From: Annona cherimola | Taxonomy: Eukaryota; Streptophyta; Magnoliopsida; Magnoliales; Annonaceae | Length of the DNA: 64,000 nt | Reading direction: 5' to 3' | NCBI GenBank assembly: GCA_030490835.1 | Contig: CM059975.1 | Span: forward strand, 16,063,579-16,127,578 | In this document: one piece after another, positions 50,201 to 61,600 of the stretch | Layout of the letters: each line of letters starts with the position of its first letter | Numbering within the stretch: position 1 is the first letter of the stretch | Position numbers and translations under genes: made by a program | The notes under the pieces: model-generated | The model's database searches: none | Seen by the model: only the letters and a program-made list of their open reading frames with translations | What the model was told of the DNA's origin: nothing

Positions 50201-50639
50201 CACGAAGCACGCCGCCCGGGCCATGATCCCTGCCCGCAGCGGCAGCATCATCAGCACGGCGAGTGTGAGCTCCCAGGTGGGGGCGGCGGCCACCCACGCC
50301 TACGCCTGCTCGAAGCACGCGGTGGCGGGTCTGACGAAGAACGCGGCGGTGGAGCTGGGGCAGTTCGGGATTCGGGTGAACTGCGTGTCGCCATTCGCGC
50401 TGGCGACGCCGCTGGCGGAGGGGTTCGTGGGGTTGAAGGGGGAGGAGCTTGAGAAAGCGATGGACGCGTACGCGAACCTGAAGGGGGTGTATCTGAAGAA
50501 GGAAGACGTGGCGCAGGCGGTGCTTTTTCTGGGGAGCGACGAGTCCAGATACGTGAGCGGGCACAACCTTTTCATCGACGGGGGTTTCTCCATTGTCAAT
50601 CCCTCCTTCGGCATGTTCAAATACCCACCTAGATCTTAG
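47211..50639 (+). CDS. short-chain dehydrogenase/reductase, SDR110C type
   Basis: NAD(P)-dependent oxidoreductase of the plant SDR110C group, which includes secoisolariciresinol, xanthoxin, borneol and momilactone-type dehydrogenases. The substrate cannot be told from sequence. Two exons: 47211-47248 encodes MTASSLLSAAAR plus two bases, and 49847-50639 completes the arginine and continues LEGKVALITGG, giving 276 residues. The join is in frame and matches the usual N-terminus of the group. The cofactor motif TGGASGIG is at 22-29 and NNAG at 97-100. The catalytic set is Asn124 (SVNVTG), Ser152 (STASVS), Tyr165 and Lys169 (YACSK). Asp47 (IADVQDD) at the end of the second strand favours NAD over NADP. 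It ends FGMFKYPPRS, typical of the group. Exon 2 is strikingly GC-rich against its AT-rich surroundings. The 2.6-kb intron contains a foldback element starting about 60 bp after exon 1. Confidence 0.93.
47310..47690. mobile_element. foldback element (family F), complete copy in SDR intron
   Basis: About 381 bp forming almost one hairpin. The left outer arm is ATCTTTTACGACCGGTG and the right end GTCTGAAAAGAT mirrors it. The inner arms carry TTAATATAGTTATATTTAAT, TTTAAATACAGGGGTATTTA and their complements. The centre AAATATTCTTAAAATGAC is the loop. Same family as 8591-8936. Confidence 0.85.
47771..47846 (+). repeat. 38-bp tandem duplication
   Basis: Two adjacent copies (47771-47808 and 47809-47846) of a unit starting GAACATGGAAAGG and ending CATGGGTTTGC, differing at only a few bases. 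They lie in the dehydrogenase intron. Confidence 0.9.
48300..48450. mobile_element. foldback family F fragment, left arm
   Basis: AAGTTTTACCATTTTTAAAG and neighbouring AT-rich sequence resemble the left arm of the family F elements. Strongly decayed. Confidence 0.35.
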
Positions 50640-50791
50640 ACCGACCCGGATCAGATATCACTGTTGCTGACCCAGTTTCCGATTTCGTTTCAAAAATCTT
50701 GAAATTTTTATAATTCTAAATTGTCTTGTCATTTATTTAATTTCAGATTTATACCTGGCCTTTTCTCTTGTTTTGTCTTGCTATTAAGAAT

Positions 50792-50830
50792 ATACGTTCA
50801 TTTCGATTAAAAAAAAAAATACGTTCATTT
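50792..50830 (+). repeat. 12-bp direct repeat bracketing a short A-tailed insert
   Basis: ATACGTTCATTT occurs at 50792-50803 and again at 50819-50830, separated by CGATTAAAAAAAAAA. This looks like a target duplication around an extremely short retroposed piece. Confidence 0.5.
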
Positions 50831-50854
50831 GATACCACAATTATCCACAAGTGG

Positions 50855-51610
50855 ACTGACGGGTCGGACCGAAACTGGTCTAGCATTCCCTCTCCACAAG
50901 GGAAAGGGCCCGTCAGTAGTACTCAGTGCTCACCCCTTAATAGGAGGTTGAATAATCTCCAAGGAACGACAAGTGACGAGCCCTTCAAAGACAAAGGGCG
51001 GCCTGTGGACCCCTCGCCCCAGATTGACAAGATACCTACAAAGTATTTACATGGGTTATATCACAAAAATGAGAATGCCGGCCTTCGAGCCGGAGAATGT
51101 CATATGATATTAATGAAGAATCTACTTAAGCATAATCACTGGACAATCCAACCATCCGAGACTGTTGCAGAGTCAGAAAAACACCTGGTCTAGCCAAAAG
51201 AAAATCTCTGAAACATGATCATCGAATATCTTCACCCAACATAAGGCGCATCAGGATGATACCAAACCTGGCATAAATACCCTCGAAAACCTCCCAGAAC
51301 GTAGAGGATGACGAATGATATTTCCTCCACCACTGTATCTTGCATTTTCTCCCATTCTCAGGAAAGAATCTCCTTCTCTCCTAGATGTCACTTTTGCAGG
51401 GGACGCCCTTGAGAACAACTCTTACACAAAGAGGTAATCTCAAGGGTAGAACGAAGGGAGGTAAAAATTGTCTTGAATATACAGACACTCTCACCTTGTT
51501 AAAAAAAGAAGAAGAGGAATTTCAATTAAATTTTTTTAAAGGGACTCCGACCCCCTTCCCGTGGTTTTTTAGAATCAATCTTATCTCTAGCCAAATCTTT
51601 TCTGTGTAAA
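50855..51610 (+). mobile_element. LTR-like retroelement fragment, possible solo LTR
   Basis: Less AT-rich than its flanks. It starts near TGACGGGTCGGACCG and carries a TATA-type promoter-like stretch (GGCATAAATACCCTCG near 51272). About 130 bp further on come GCAGGGGACGCCC and GACTCCGACCCCC motifs, the layout of plant gypsy-type LTRs. A 141-codon open frame at 50768-51193 has no retroelement protein motif. The right boundary and a target duplication could not be fixed. Confidence 0.4.
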
Positions 51611-52432
51611 AATCTTACATGAGCAATCTGACTTGTTCGATACAATCATGATTTAGATCTAAATTTAGTCGTAGCTCTATGATGGACTTTTTTTACTTAT
51701 AGCAAGTATAGAATTGTCATCCCATTTGATTACGTTAAAATTACAAGGTAGACCACGCTTTCATCGGTACTCAACAAAACCCATGCACTTGCATGGTTGA
51801 CAATAAAGCCCAAAGTTTAGTTTAGTTAAAATGGGTTTGATTTCATTAACTCCATTCTACTTATTATGGAAGAAGTTACATAGAATCACTTTTATATAAC
51901 CTGATTACATACAAGCGTACCTCATTATATGTTATGAGACTAACTCAAAATAAGTATATTCATGTTTAAATTAGAAAAAATACTTAAATTCATTCACATA
52001 TATATTAGAATATAACAATATTTTATAGGATCATTTATCTACATAGCAATGATATTTTAGATAGTTTAGATACTGAAAGTACTACCTAAAATTGATATTT
52101 AATATTAAATTATTTTATTACATTGATTTTATAGATTTATAAATGGGACCCATAAATAGTGATACTAAACAAATGAAAGGATTTTTATAATAATATGAGC
52201 GATATTACATATAATAGATAGAGTAGATTTTCTATCAACTATTAAGAGATAAAAAATGAACGAGATAACGTAGAAAAGAAGTTTCATAGAAGCATTCTCA
52301 ATATATAATAATTAAGAACATGTTAACTTTTAATAAAAATATAAAATAGGTGGGCCATAAGTATAAGCTATTTCAGCATGAATATAAAGTCATTAAAATT
52401 CACATCTTATTTGTTGCTCAAATAAAATTTTA
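51611..52432. other. intergenic, AT-rich
   Basis: No gene or clear element ends recognised. Confidence 0.5.
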
Positions 52433-52724
52433 GAGAATGTTTGGAAAGTGATAAAACTTTTGGTTGAAAAATTTTAGTGTAAAATTTTTTAAAATGGAAA
52501 AAAATAATGTGCTATGACAGAGATTCTGAAGAAGAGTAAAGAAAATAAAGTTAAAATAAATAAGCTAGTCGTATGAGTAGTTTTGTATAAATGATTAAAA
52601 AGTTGAGTAGTTGTATGCGAATATGTGAAAAAGTAATTAAAAAAATATGATTTTTGTATAGAGTTAAAAATTTTAAATTCAAAAGTTTTGATTTAAAAAC
52701 TTTTAGGTATACACAAATGCACCC
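52433..52724 (+). mobile_element. Tourist-like MITE (family T)
   Basis: Starts GAGAATGTTTGG after TTA and ends ACAAATGCACCC before TTG (a near match to TTA). Internal motifs AATAAAGTTAAAATAAATAA and AGTTGTATGCGAATATGTG match the family. Confidence 0.75.
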
Positions 52725-52742
52725 TTGATTCAAATGATTTTG

Positions 52743-53320
52743 TATGCGTTTGGCATCGGGTAAAATTTAAAGAAAAATTCTCTGTGTAAAACTTTTAGAA
52801 AATGGAGAAGTAATATGATATGACAATGATAATAATGAAAAAGTAAAGGGAATAAATAGTATGTTTGGGAAGTGATAAAATTTTTAGATGAAATTTTTTT
52901 GTAAAAGTTTTTGAATTTGAAGAGAGTGATGTGATATGATAGGTGTAATGGTAAGGAGTAAAGAGAATGAAGTTAAAATAGATAAAATAGTTTTATAAGT
53001 AGTTGTGTAAAATGGTTAAAAAATAAGATAATTGTAAAGGAAGATGTGAAAAAAGATTAAAAATAGAGTAATTATAAATAGTAAAAAATTTTAAATTGAA
53101 AAATTTTAGCTTGACATTTTTTTTCTCATTATCAAATACATCAAAAGTTAAAATCGATAAGATAATTGTATGAGTAGTTGTAGATAAATGATTAAAAAAT
53201 ACAATAGGGGTATAGAAAGATGAAAATAAATGATTAAAAATAAGATATTTTTGAAGAGTTAGAGGTTTTAGATTGAAAGGTTTTATATTGATAAGTTTTT
53301 GTGATTGCAAAATACACCCA
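52743..53320 (+). mobile_element. Tourist-like MITE (family T), split by a second copy
   Basis: The outer element starts near GTATGCGTTTGGCATCGGG and ends GCAAAATACACCC. It is interrupted between about 52860 and 53143. The right part resumes with AAAAGTTAAAATCGATAAG at the position expected in the family order. Confidence 0.75.
52860..53143 (+). mobile_element. Tourist-like MITE (family T), inner copy
   Basis: Starts AGTATGTTTGGGAAGTG and ends ATCAAATACATC, inside another family T copy in the same orientation. The flanking triplets (AAT and AAA) are compatible with a decayed target duplication. Confidence 0.75.
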
Positions 53321-54633
53321 AGTATTAAAATTTAATGAAAAATAATAAAAAAAAGTGTGAATCCCAAATAAACCTACAAGCTTTATCCATAGCTCTAAAT
53401 ATAATCAAAAACTTAAATAATTCTAAATATATCCTAAGATTTCATTTATACTTATATTATTTATGACTTTTCTTTATTAACTCTATGAAAGGGTGAATAC
53501 ACGAAAGCCCTAATTATGATTTTATAACTAAAAATTTACATTCAAATGAATTTTTTGCACTTGCATAAATAAAATTATATATCATTTGAATATGAATTTT
53601 TGGCTATGCATAGATTAACTCCAAGTTATGTTAATTTTTATCATGATCACATCATATTCATATTAGTTTTAACAGTGGGATGAAACGTGAACGATGTAAA
53701 TATTCAGGCTACATACAAGCAATTGCATGTAATCCATCTATTTTGATGATTAATAGCAAATTCGTTTCATCCATTATATTTAACATCTATTAAGATGCCA
53801 ACTTTATCCAAATCAAAAATACGTATGATTCACATTTGTTTAAAATTTTATATATTCATGTATAAATTATGAAAGATTCTCAGATACATTCACTTAATGT
53901 ACTAGAATATAACATTAATTTATATAGTCAGTTATCTACGCAATAATGATATTTTAGATATTTTTTTATAGTTTTACAATTATCTCAACTGATATTATAA
54001 TCAAACACAGAGACATTCTTACAAATTTTCAAGAACAATCTACAAATATCTAATAATATTTCAAAGCATCCTAACAATATTTCTAATTTTTCTAATTGGT
54101 AGGTGCTCCCACATAATAGAGGAGGACAATGCCACCAGACTAATGTTTCTTGCTAAGCCAAAACACAACTTTAAAATAAATATTTAGCATTAAATAATTT
54201 TGTCATATTGATTTTATATATGGGGCTCATGTATTCAGTAATATTAGACAAATGATGGTTTTCAATACATTATAAATTTTGTTGAATATAATAGATAAAA
54301 GTAGATTTTCAATCAAACATAGAGGTGAAAAAAATAGATGAGAATACATATATAGGAGTGAAAATCCCTAAAAAATATCATGCACACATGAAGAGGTTCC
54401 CTCCCTAAAAATTACCATGTAAACGCAAAGAGGTTCCCCGTTGGAGAGCCCTACTCCTGTGTTGTCAATACTTGCATGCTATGATTTATAATTTTATGTA
54501 CCTAAGTCCACTTTTTATTTTTTAAATTAATTTATTTTTTATTTATCATTTTTCATATAACATTCACTATTTATGTATACAGACGTAATGGAGTAGAGGT
54601 GGGAAAAGAAATATAATAGAATAATGATGGATG
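53321..54633. other. intergenic, AT-rich
   Basis: No gene recognised. Sequence near 53840-54300 resembles that near 51950-52260 (shared AGAATATAAC, GATATTTTAGAT, TAAATTATTTT, TGATTTTATA and GTAGATTTTC blocks in the same order), indicating an old duplication of about 300 bp. Confidence 0.5.
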
Positions 54634-55170
54634 TAGGGGTGCAACTCGGTTCGGTTCAGTTCGGGTAGTGATCTATCCTACCCGTACCATATTTGTAAAG
54701 GGCTTACCCTACCCTACCCATTTGTCGGTTTTCCTTTAATACTCAAATACAATATTTTTAAAAAATTTCTAAATTATTTTAAATAATGTAAAATAATACT
54801 CATTTAGGTTTTAAGAAATAAGTACATATATAATTGTTTATATTATTATATAAAAATATGAAGTATAAATCATCATGACCTAATTATTAAAACTATTAAT
54901 ATATTATAATCATAAGTCGCAGGCGTATTTATAAAAGTCTTTCGGAAGTCGATGATATATATATAAATTCATTTAAATTTATACTTCATAAAGTACAAAA
55001 TTAATTTAAATTTGAATTTGTTAAAATATGTGTGTACATAAGATGTCAAAAACAAAGCATGATACATACTATATAATATATTATATATATAATTATACAT
55101 CTAATTAATTACCCATATGAGTATCTCTGCGGGTCGATTCTGAGTACTCAACGTCTCTACCCTACCTGTA
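54634..55170. mobile_element. hAT-like element (family H), right end truncated
   Basis: Begins TAGGGGTGCAACTCGG like the complete copy at 11727. It follows the same order through AAATAATGTAAAATAATACT, AAAATATGAAGTATAAATCA, GTCTTTCGGAAGTCGATG and TACTCAACGTCTCTACCCTA, then loses similarity. The right inverted end is missing. It also lacks a short block after TTTGTCGGTT that the first copy has. Confidence 0.8.
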
Positions 55171-55605
55171 AATTTTTAGGCAACTAAGATATAAAATGAT
55201 GTAAATTGGGTTTAAATTTTGAAAAGAAAAATATTCATGTAAAGCGGTAGCAGATAATAATTAGAAATAAATTTTAACAAAGATAAAATGGGCATCTTTT
55301 TTGCATTAAAATGTATGTAATAATGATTGAAAATAGAAGTGAAAAATGACAGACAGTCTTAAATAGTAAAAGGGAACCCACCAAAAAAGAAAAGAGAAAA
55401 AGAGCCCAGCTTGAGCATGAAGCCCAGCTCTACAAAGAGCTTGATGTTGCTGGAGCCATGAAAGGCTCTTAAAAGCTCGCCTAGCTGTGAGCACCGCCCA
55501 AGCTTTGAGCTCAGGATAGTGATTAGAAGCAAGAACACACTAGAATTCGAGCTAAAAGGTCTGTGGTAAAAGGCAAAGCAGAACTTCTGGACTTGTTCCT
55601 CTCTC

Positions 55606-58600
55606 ATGGCTTTCCGAGCTACTCTTTCCAATGGCGTCCCCTTCCGCCTCCGCAATCGTCCTTTGACATGCCGTACCTTTGCGTCTTTGATGTCTCCGCC
55701 GTCCAAGGCCGTCGTCTACGAACAGCAGGGCCCGCCGGAACAAGTCACGAGGTTCGCCTCTCCCACTTTCCCTTCCTTAAACATTCCTTCAATTTTCTGG
55801 GCTAACCTTCTCTTCCTTTGCATCATGAGAATCCCAGCTATGAAAATGAGAGTGCATAAAAGAAATGAGATGAAAATGTGATTTTTGCTTGCGGGTGATT
55901 TGGGTTGCGGTTGCTTTCATTTGCAGGGTGATTAATCTTCCTCCGGTGGAGATTAAGGAGCATGATGTATGCGTCAAAATGCTTGCAGCTCCAATCAATC
56001 CTTCGGATATTAATAGGATTGAAGGTCCAACCTCTGTTGTGTTCTTGTGAGGAAGTTGGTCTTTGCTTGTCTCTTTCAAGTTATTTTATTTTCTGAATCT
56101 TCTTAGAAGAAAATAAACACATTGAGATAGGAAGCTTGAATTTTGCGGTGCTTTGATTTCCAAATTTCGTTCTTAACTTTCTGCATTTTGTCAGATCCTA
56201 GCTTTAACATTGGAATTTCCATAACAAGGATGTGATGATGGCCACAATGATTGCTATGGTTTGGATGATGTCAAATAATGATAACACTGACGAAATGGTG
56301 ATGCATATTGTTGGTGGCTGTGTTGGCAATTCAGGTGTTGATCATGATGGGGGATAATTGTAGTTTTATGAAGCGTGAGGTGGTTGGACTGACTATGAAG
56401 CCAAGTCCATGAAGGGAGGGCATCATCTATTTCAAAATCCAGTAAAACATAAATAGGTTGACTGGCCGTAAGTTTAAAATTCATGATTTGAATTTGTTGT
56501 GGCATGTAGTTTGGAGAATCTTTAGGAACATAACTCCAGTCGAGGAAGACGAGATGGCAATAAGAGATGAACAACAGTAGTAGGATGATTGTGATTACTT
56601 TAGTTTAGTGGAATGAAGTCAAATACTGAACATTATATAGTCTTTTGTTGCTTTTTTTAATTGGGAAATAAATCTTTTATCTTTAGCATCATATTCTTTC
56701 TTTTTAATTTTTTTTATCTGCATATCATAGGAATGTTCTGGCAAATTTTTATGGTTTTTAGCTTTTTGCACAAATTCGATTATCTTTCTGGAATGTTGAC
56801 TTGGGATGCAATACTAGTTACCATGTTTTCCAGTGTGTTGATGGTGCATGGAATAAGTTATGGTTGATCTTGATTGGTTAATTTATTAACTTGCAAGTCC
56901 GAAATTGGTTTCACATTCTAGCTCATTTATTCTTTTGAATTTTGTTATGCTTTTTTTTGTCTTCTATTTTCTGATGAAGTATTATATGCTTTTTATTATG
57001 TGATATCTACATGTCTTCTTCCTTATCAGTTTCCTTGTGATTTTTTCTTGCAGGTGTGTACCCAATAAGACCTCCAGTGCCAGCAATTGGGGGATATGAA
57101 GGTGTTGGTGAAATACATGCTTTAGGTTCTGCAGTGAAGAATTTCTCTGTTGGTGACAAAGTCATACCTTCACCACCTTCCTTTGGTACACATTGTAGTC
57201 GACTTCTTGCAATGTTCTTGTCACAAGATACTGTTTGTGTTTTAATGCTGCTGGTTTCAATTGTTTCATCATTATTTGGATACGATCTCCATCTATCAGT
57301 CATTCGGTGGTGTTTATATTGTTCTTGCATGTATTATTAGAACTGATGAATCATTTGCTACTTAGGGACATGGCAGACATACATTGTAAAAGAGGAAAGT
57401 GTCTGGCACAGAATCAATAAGGATGCTCCAATTCAGTATGCTTCTACAGTGACTGTAAATCCTTTGACAGCTTTAAGGATGTTGGATGATTTTGTTAAAT
57501 TGGTTCCAGGTATTGACATGTTTTCCCTTTCATTTCTTTTCTGTTTTGGGGATTTAAGCAGCAAAATATTTCTATTTTTCCCTGATTGCGTTTTCATCCA
57601 TTATTCTTGGGAATTAACAAGGAGATTCTATTGTGCAAAATGGTGCTACGAGTATTGTGGGACAGTGTGTTATTCAGCTGGCTGGAGTTCGGGGCGTCCA
57701 TAGCATAAATATCCTTAGAGACAGGTTTCTAAAGACTTCACATTGTTCTTCATAGCCATTTATCAAGAGCTATTATTGCATTTTTTCTATTATCAGTTTC
57801 TCATGGAGTTTTTCCCTTTTTAATTTACGGAGGACATGGAATCTCATATGTTGGGGAATGTGGTTCATTGTAATGTTGTTGATCTTAAAAGATATCTAAA
57901 CCCTGCTGTTTTTGCTGAAACGAGGGAGTGAGCTCATATTTGCAATAGAGAACTGATATTCAAATGGTATGCACATCTTTCAAGATTGTTACATGAATGC
58001 TATTGATTTAGGAATCCCTGGTGCTCAGCATGGTTGTTAAGGGCACAAGGCACACTCAGGCTCCAAGGACCCTTGTGGCCTGGGCAAAAGTGCATAAGCA
58101 AGACATCCACCTGAGCGAAGCGAGGTGTATGTTATAATGAAATATTCAATATATACCTAAATCGTAGCCATCACCAGTAAAAGGCAAATTCAAATTTCAT
58201 TAATCTAGTACTTAAATTAAATAAGTCAACTCTATTTGAATGTTAGAATTTGTTATATTTTTTAGCAAGTTAGATCACGCTAATTTATCACTTCTAATGT
58301 TTGAAAAAATTGATAGAGAAATTCCAGTTAACTCGCTTCAGAGAGAAACTCAATAAGCACTATTTCTTTTTGTCCAAGGGAGGATGGTCTCTTGAGTTCT
58401 ACTTGTATGTTGATTGAGATCCATGATGTAAAGGCAAAAATGAACCTTCCCTCTGCATTACGGTAATAATGTCATCAAGAGATACATTGTTTGATGATGG
58501 GTTTCTTCTCGTAAATGCATATACTTTGACAAAGGTGTAGTCCATCAGCAGTAAATTACTCCACCTTTCTATAAGGTTTGACCTATTTGTCTTCTTCCCA

Positions 58601-61600
58601 ATCCCATACATTTGACATAGACAAATTGTATAGTTGTAGAAAATATATCGTGAAATAGATAGGTTTATATGCATCCCCTGTTTTCCTAACGGAGATGATA
58701 ATTTAACCTGTCCTCAATGTCAGTGATCAATAGGTTAGCAGGAGTAGCTTGTTTTCCACAATGACTTACCCCGTGCCAAAACCCTTGCTTATTATGAAGG
58801 CCTGGATCAGAAGAAGCCAAAGAAAAGCTCAAGAAACTTGGTGCAGATATGGTATTTACGGAAAGCCAATTAGAAGTGAAGAATGTCAAGGATCTGCTTG
58901 TAAGAAATTGTCTTCTGACAAGTTAAGCTGTTCAGTTTGTTTTTTCTTTTTCTTCTGCAATTATTAATTCAGCAAACATGTGTAGGACAATGTGCATGAA
59001 CCTGCGCTTGGATTCAACTGTGTGGGAGGAAACAGTGCTTCATTAGTACTGAAATTTTTAAGGTGAAACATAATATCTGTGAACTTGAAGGAAAATTCAT
59101 ACTATTCATGATTTAAGTCATTGAGGTATGGCATTTACAGGAAAGGAGGAACTATGGTAACTTATGGTGGCATGTCAAAGAAGCCCATTACTGTACCTAC
59201 CTCATCGTTCATATTTAAGGTAAATTTCAAACATCAGTTTGGCAAACGCATGGTAGCATGATGTTTGGGGAATATAGTGTTTCAAATGATTTTGGAAAAT
59301 TCTTTAAGAAAAGGATGACTGGTTTAGCAAAAATTTAGGTGTCGAGGACACAACATGATTAATTGGAATTCATGAATAAATGCTGAAAGGAAAGATGTAA
59401 ACTTGTGCATACCCATGCACATGTTAATTTGGGAGGACTATGTGCCACAACCTAAATAAATTCCTATCATTTTAGTGGTACAATACAAAAAGATAAGAAA
59501 GTCGAAATAAATTAATAAAGAAATACAAACAAAGATTCAATACAATCAGACTGCATGGAGCATCCATGTTGCCTTTTTTTCTTTAAATTTTTCTTCAAGT
59601 CTAAGGGTCTGTTTGGTATATCGTAAAATTCATTGGCGTTTTATTAAGAGGGTAAAAACTGCCCCATCTCTGATGCTCTCTGCATGAGGCGCTAATAATA
59701 CCATGCAACTCCAGAAAAGCATTAAATGTGCCAGGATCATTAAATGCGTCAGCAATTAAGTAGATGATGCAAAGATGGGTTTCGATGTCGTGGGTGGGGC
59801 GCTCCCAAGCATGGCAGTAGTGGATGACCTCATCTACGGGAATCGCTTTTCTTCCAATGCTTCCACCGTTGTTGGTACAATTGAGCAAACTTCAGCCATC
59901 TGAAAGGCGGCTCGTAGCTGTGAGCCTGTGATGGGATGGGTTTTACACAGAAACCCCTCTTATTGAAAAGTTTTATCCTTTCGATTAACTTTTATTCTGT
60001 ACCAAACAGACCCTAAACCATTTATCTATTAACACATATTGTTCTATCATGCTACCAAAAATAATTTTCATTAGGAACTTATATTTTGTAAGGAAAAAAA
60101 TATCTTTTGAAAGTGAATATATAACTATTAAATTTTTTTAAAAATCATAGTGTGTGTGTGCGTGTATATATAGGATGTGTTTGGCATTTGGAAAAAAAAA
60201 TTTTGTGCAAAAAATTTTGAAATGGGAGAAGTAATATGATATAATAGAGATAATAATGAAAAGTAAATAGAATAAAGTTAAAATAAAAATAGACAGGATT
60301 GTCGTATGGGTAGTTGAGGAGAAATTATTGAAAAGAAGGGTAGTTGTATAGGAAGATATGAATAAATAATTAAAAAATAGGTTAATTTTGGAGAGTGAAG
60401 AGTTTTTGATTGACAAGTTTTTATGATTGTCAAACACACCTTTAGTGTATAAAAGTTTTCGATACATGTGCTTTTTGGAATTGTCAATAAATCAACATGG
60501 ATGAACATGATAAATGGTTTAGATTTGGAAAAAATATATATTCTAGAACAAAAAAGACAAAGTTCTGCATGGAAGCTCCATATAGCCCAACTGTATTGAA
60601 TCATTACCCAATAAATATTTTTAACTACAGATCATGTTTGTGGTCTGCAGGAAAAAGTTACTTAATCTTTCCTCCTTTGCCTTTATAAATTTTCAAGGAT
60701 GAATACCTTCTATAAGCACATGGGCTAACTATTGAGGTATTGTTCACTTTTTCCCAATGTTCAATGCTCTTGTACTTTAGCCGCCAACACTTTAACCCAA
60801 GGCCAAAGGTTTGTTGGTTTTATAAATCACACCTTTCACGCAAGCTAAACTCAAGGTTTTTGCAGCTGTTAGTGTCTACTAATTGGCAGGAGACGTGGTT
60901 TATAAAAAATAACAAAAACCCTTGGTTTTGGGTTTGAGTGCTGATGGTTGCAAGTGCAGGAGCAGTGAATGTTGAGCGAAGCCTAGGTGCCTTAGGTGTT
61001 ACAACTTCAACAAGCATTGTCAAGTTGTAATGGCTGAAACTATAAGAAAAAATGGTTGTTGGACAAAGATGCTATGATATCTGCTTTTACGTACCGTGAC
61101 TAGCACTCTGTTAGAGCATGCAACATGCATTGAAGTTTTGGGGCGAGTTGGATGAAGGCCTTGCTAGAACCAACCGAATCTCAAAATCACTTTTAGAGTT
61201 TAACAGTAACTTTCTCAACGCAATAAAACAATATAGCAGCATCAGCAACTCAAGCCCAATGAAATTAGGTTGAGTTGGTCCAGTCCGGTTGAATTCAACT
61301 CACAGTGCATTCCCAATCAGTAATCATGTGAGTTGGTAAGTGCTAGTATTGGTTGATTTACTTAGAAAGAAGAAAGAGGAAGAAAAGAGAGGAGCATGAA
61401 GATCATCTTGAAAACTGTTGATATGCATGTTTGTGCTAGTGTCATCATGGCACTCAGCCTGTATACATCTGTATTGACCATCGTCCTTGTTATGCAGGAT
61501 CTCACCTTGCGGGGATTCTGGTTGCAGAAATGGATGAGCACAGACTATGCAAAAGACTGCAGAGAGATGATAGACTACCTTTTGAGCCTAATGCATGATG

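Noticed and set aside
49836..50564. A 242-codon open frame antisense to the dehydrogenase
   Set aside because: It is a shadow of a GC-rich coding exon; its product is low-complexity Arg/His/Val-rich and no promoter or splice context supports it.
50768..51193. A 141-codon plus frame downstream of the dehydrogenase
   Set aside because: It runs through an LTR-like segment and shows no Gag, protease, polymerase or other domain.
58686..58889. Minus-strand 67-codon frame
   Set aside because: Antisense to MECR exon 6.
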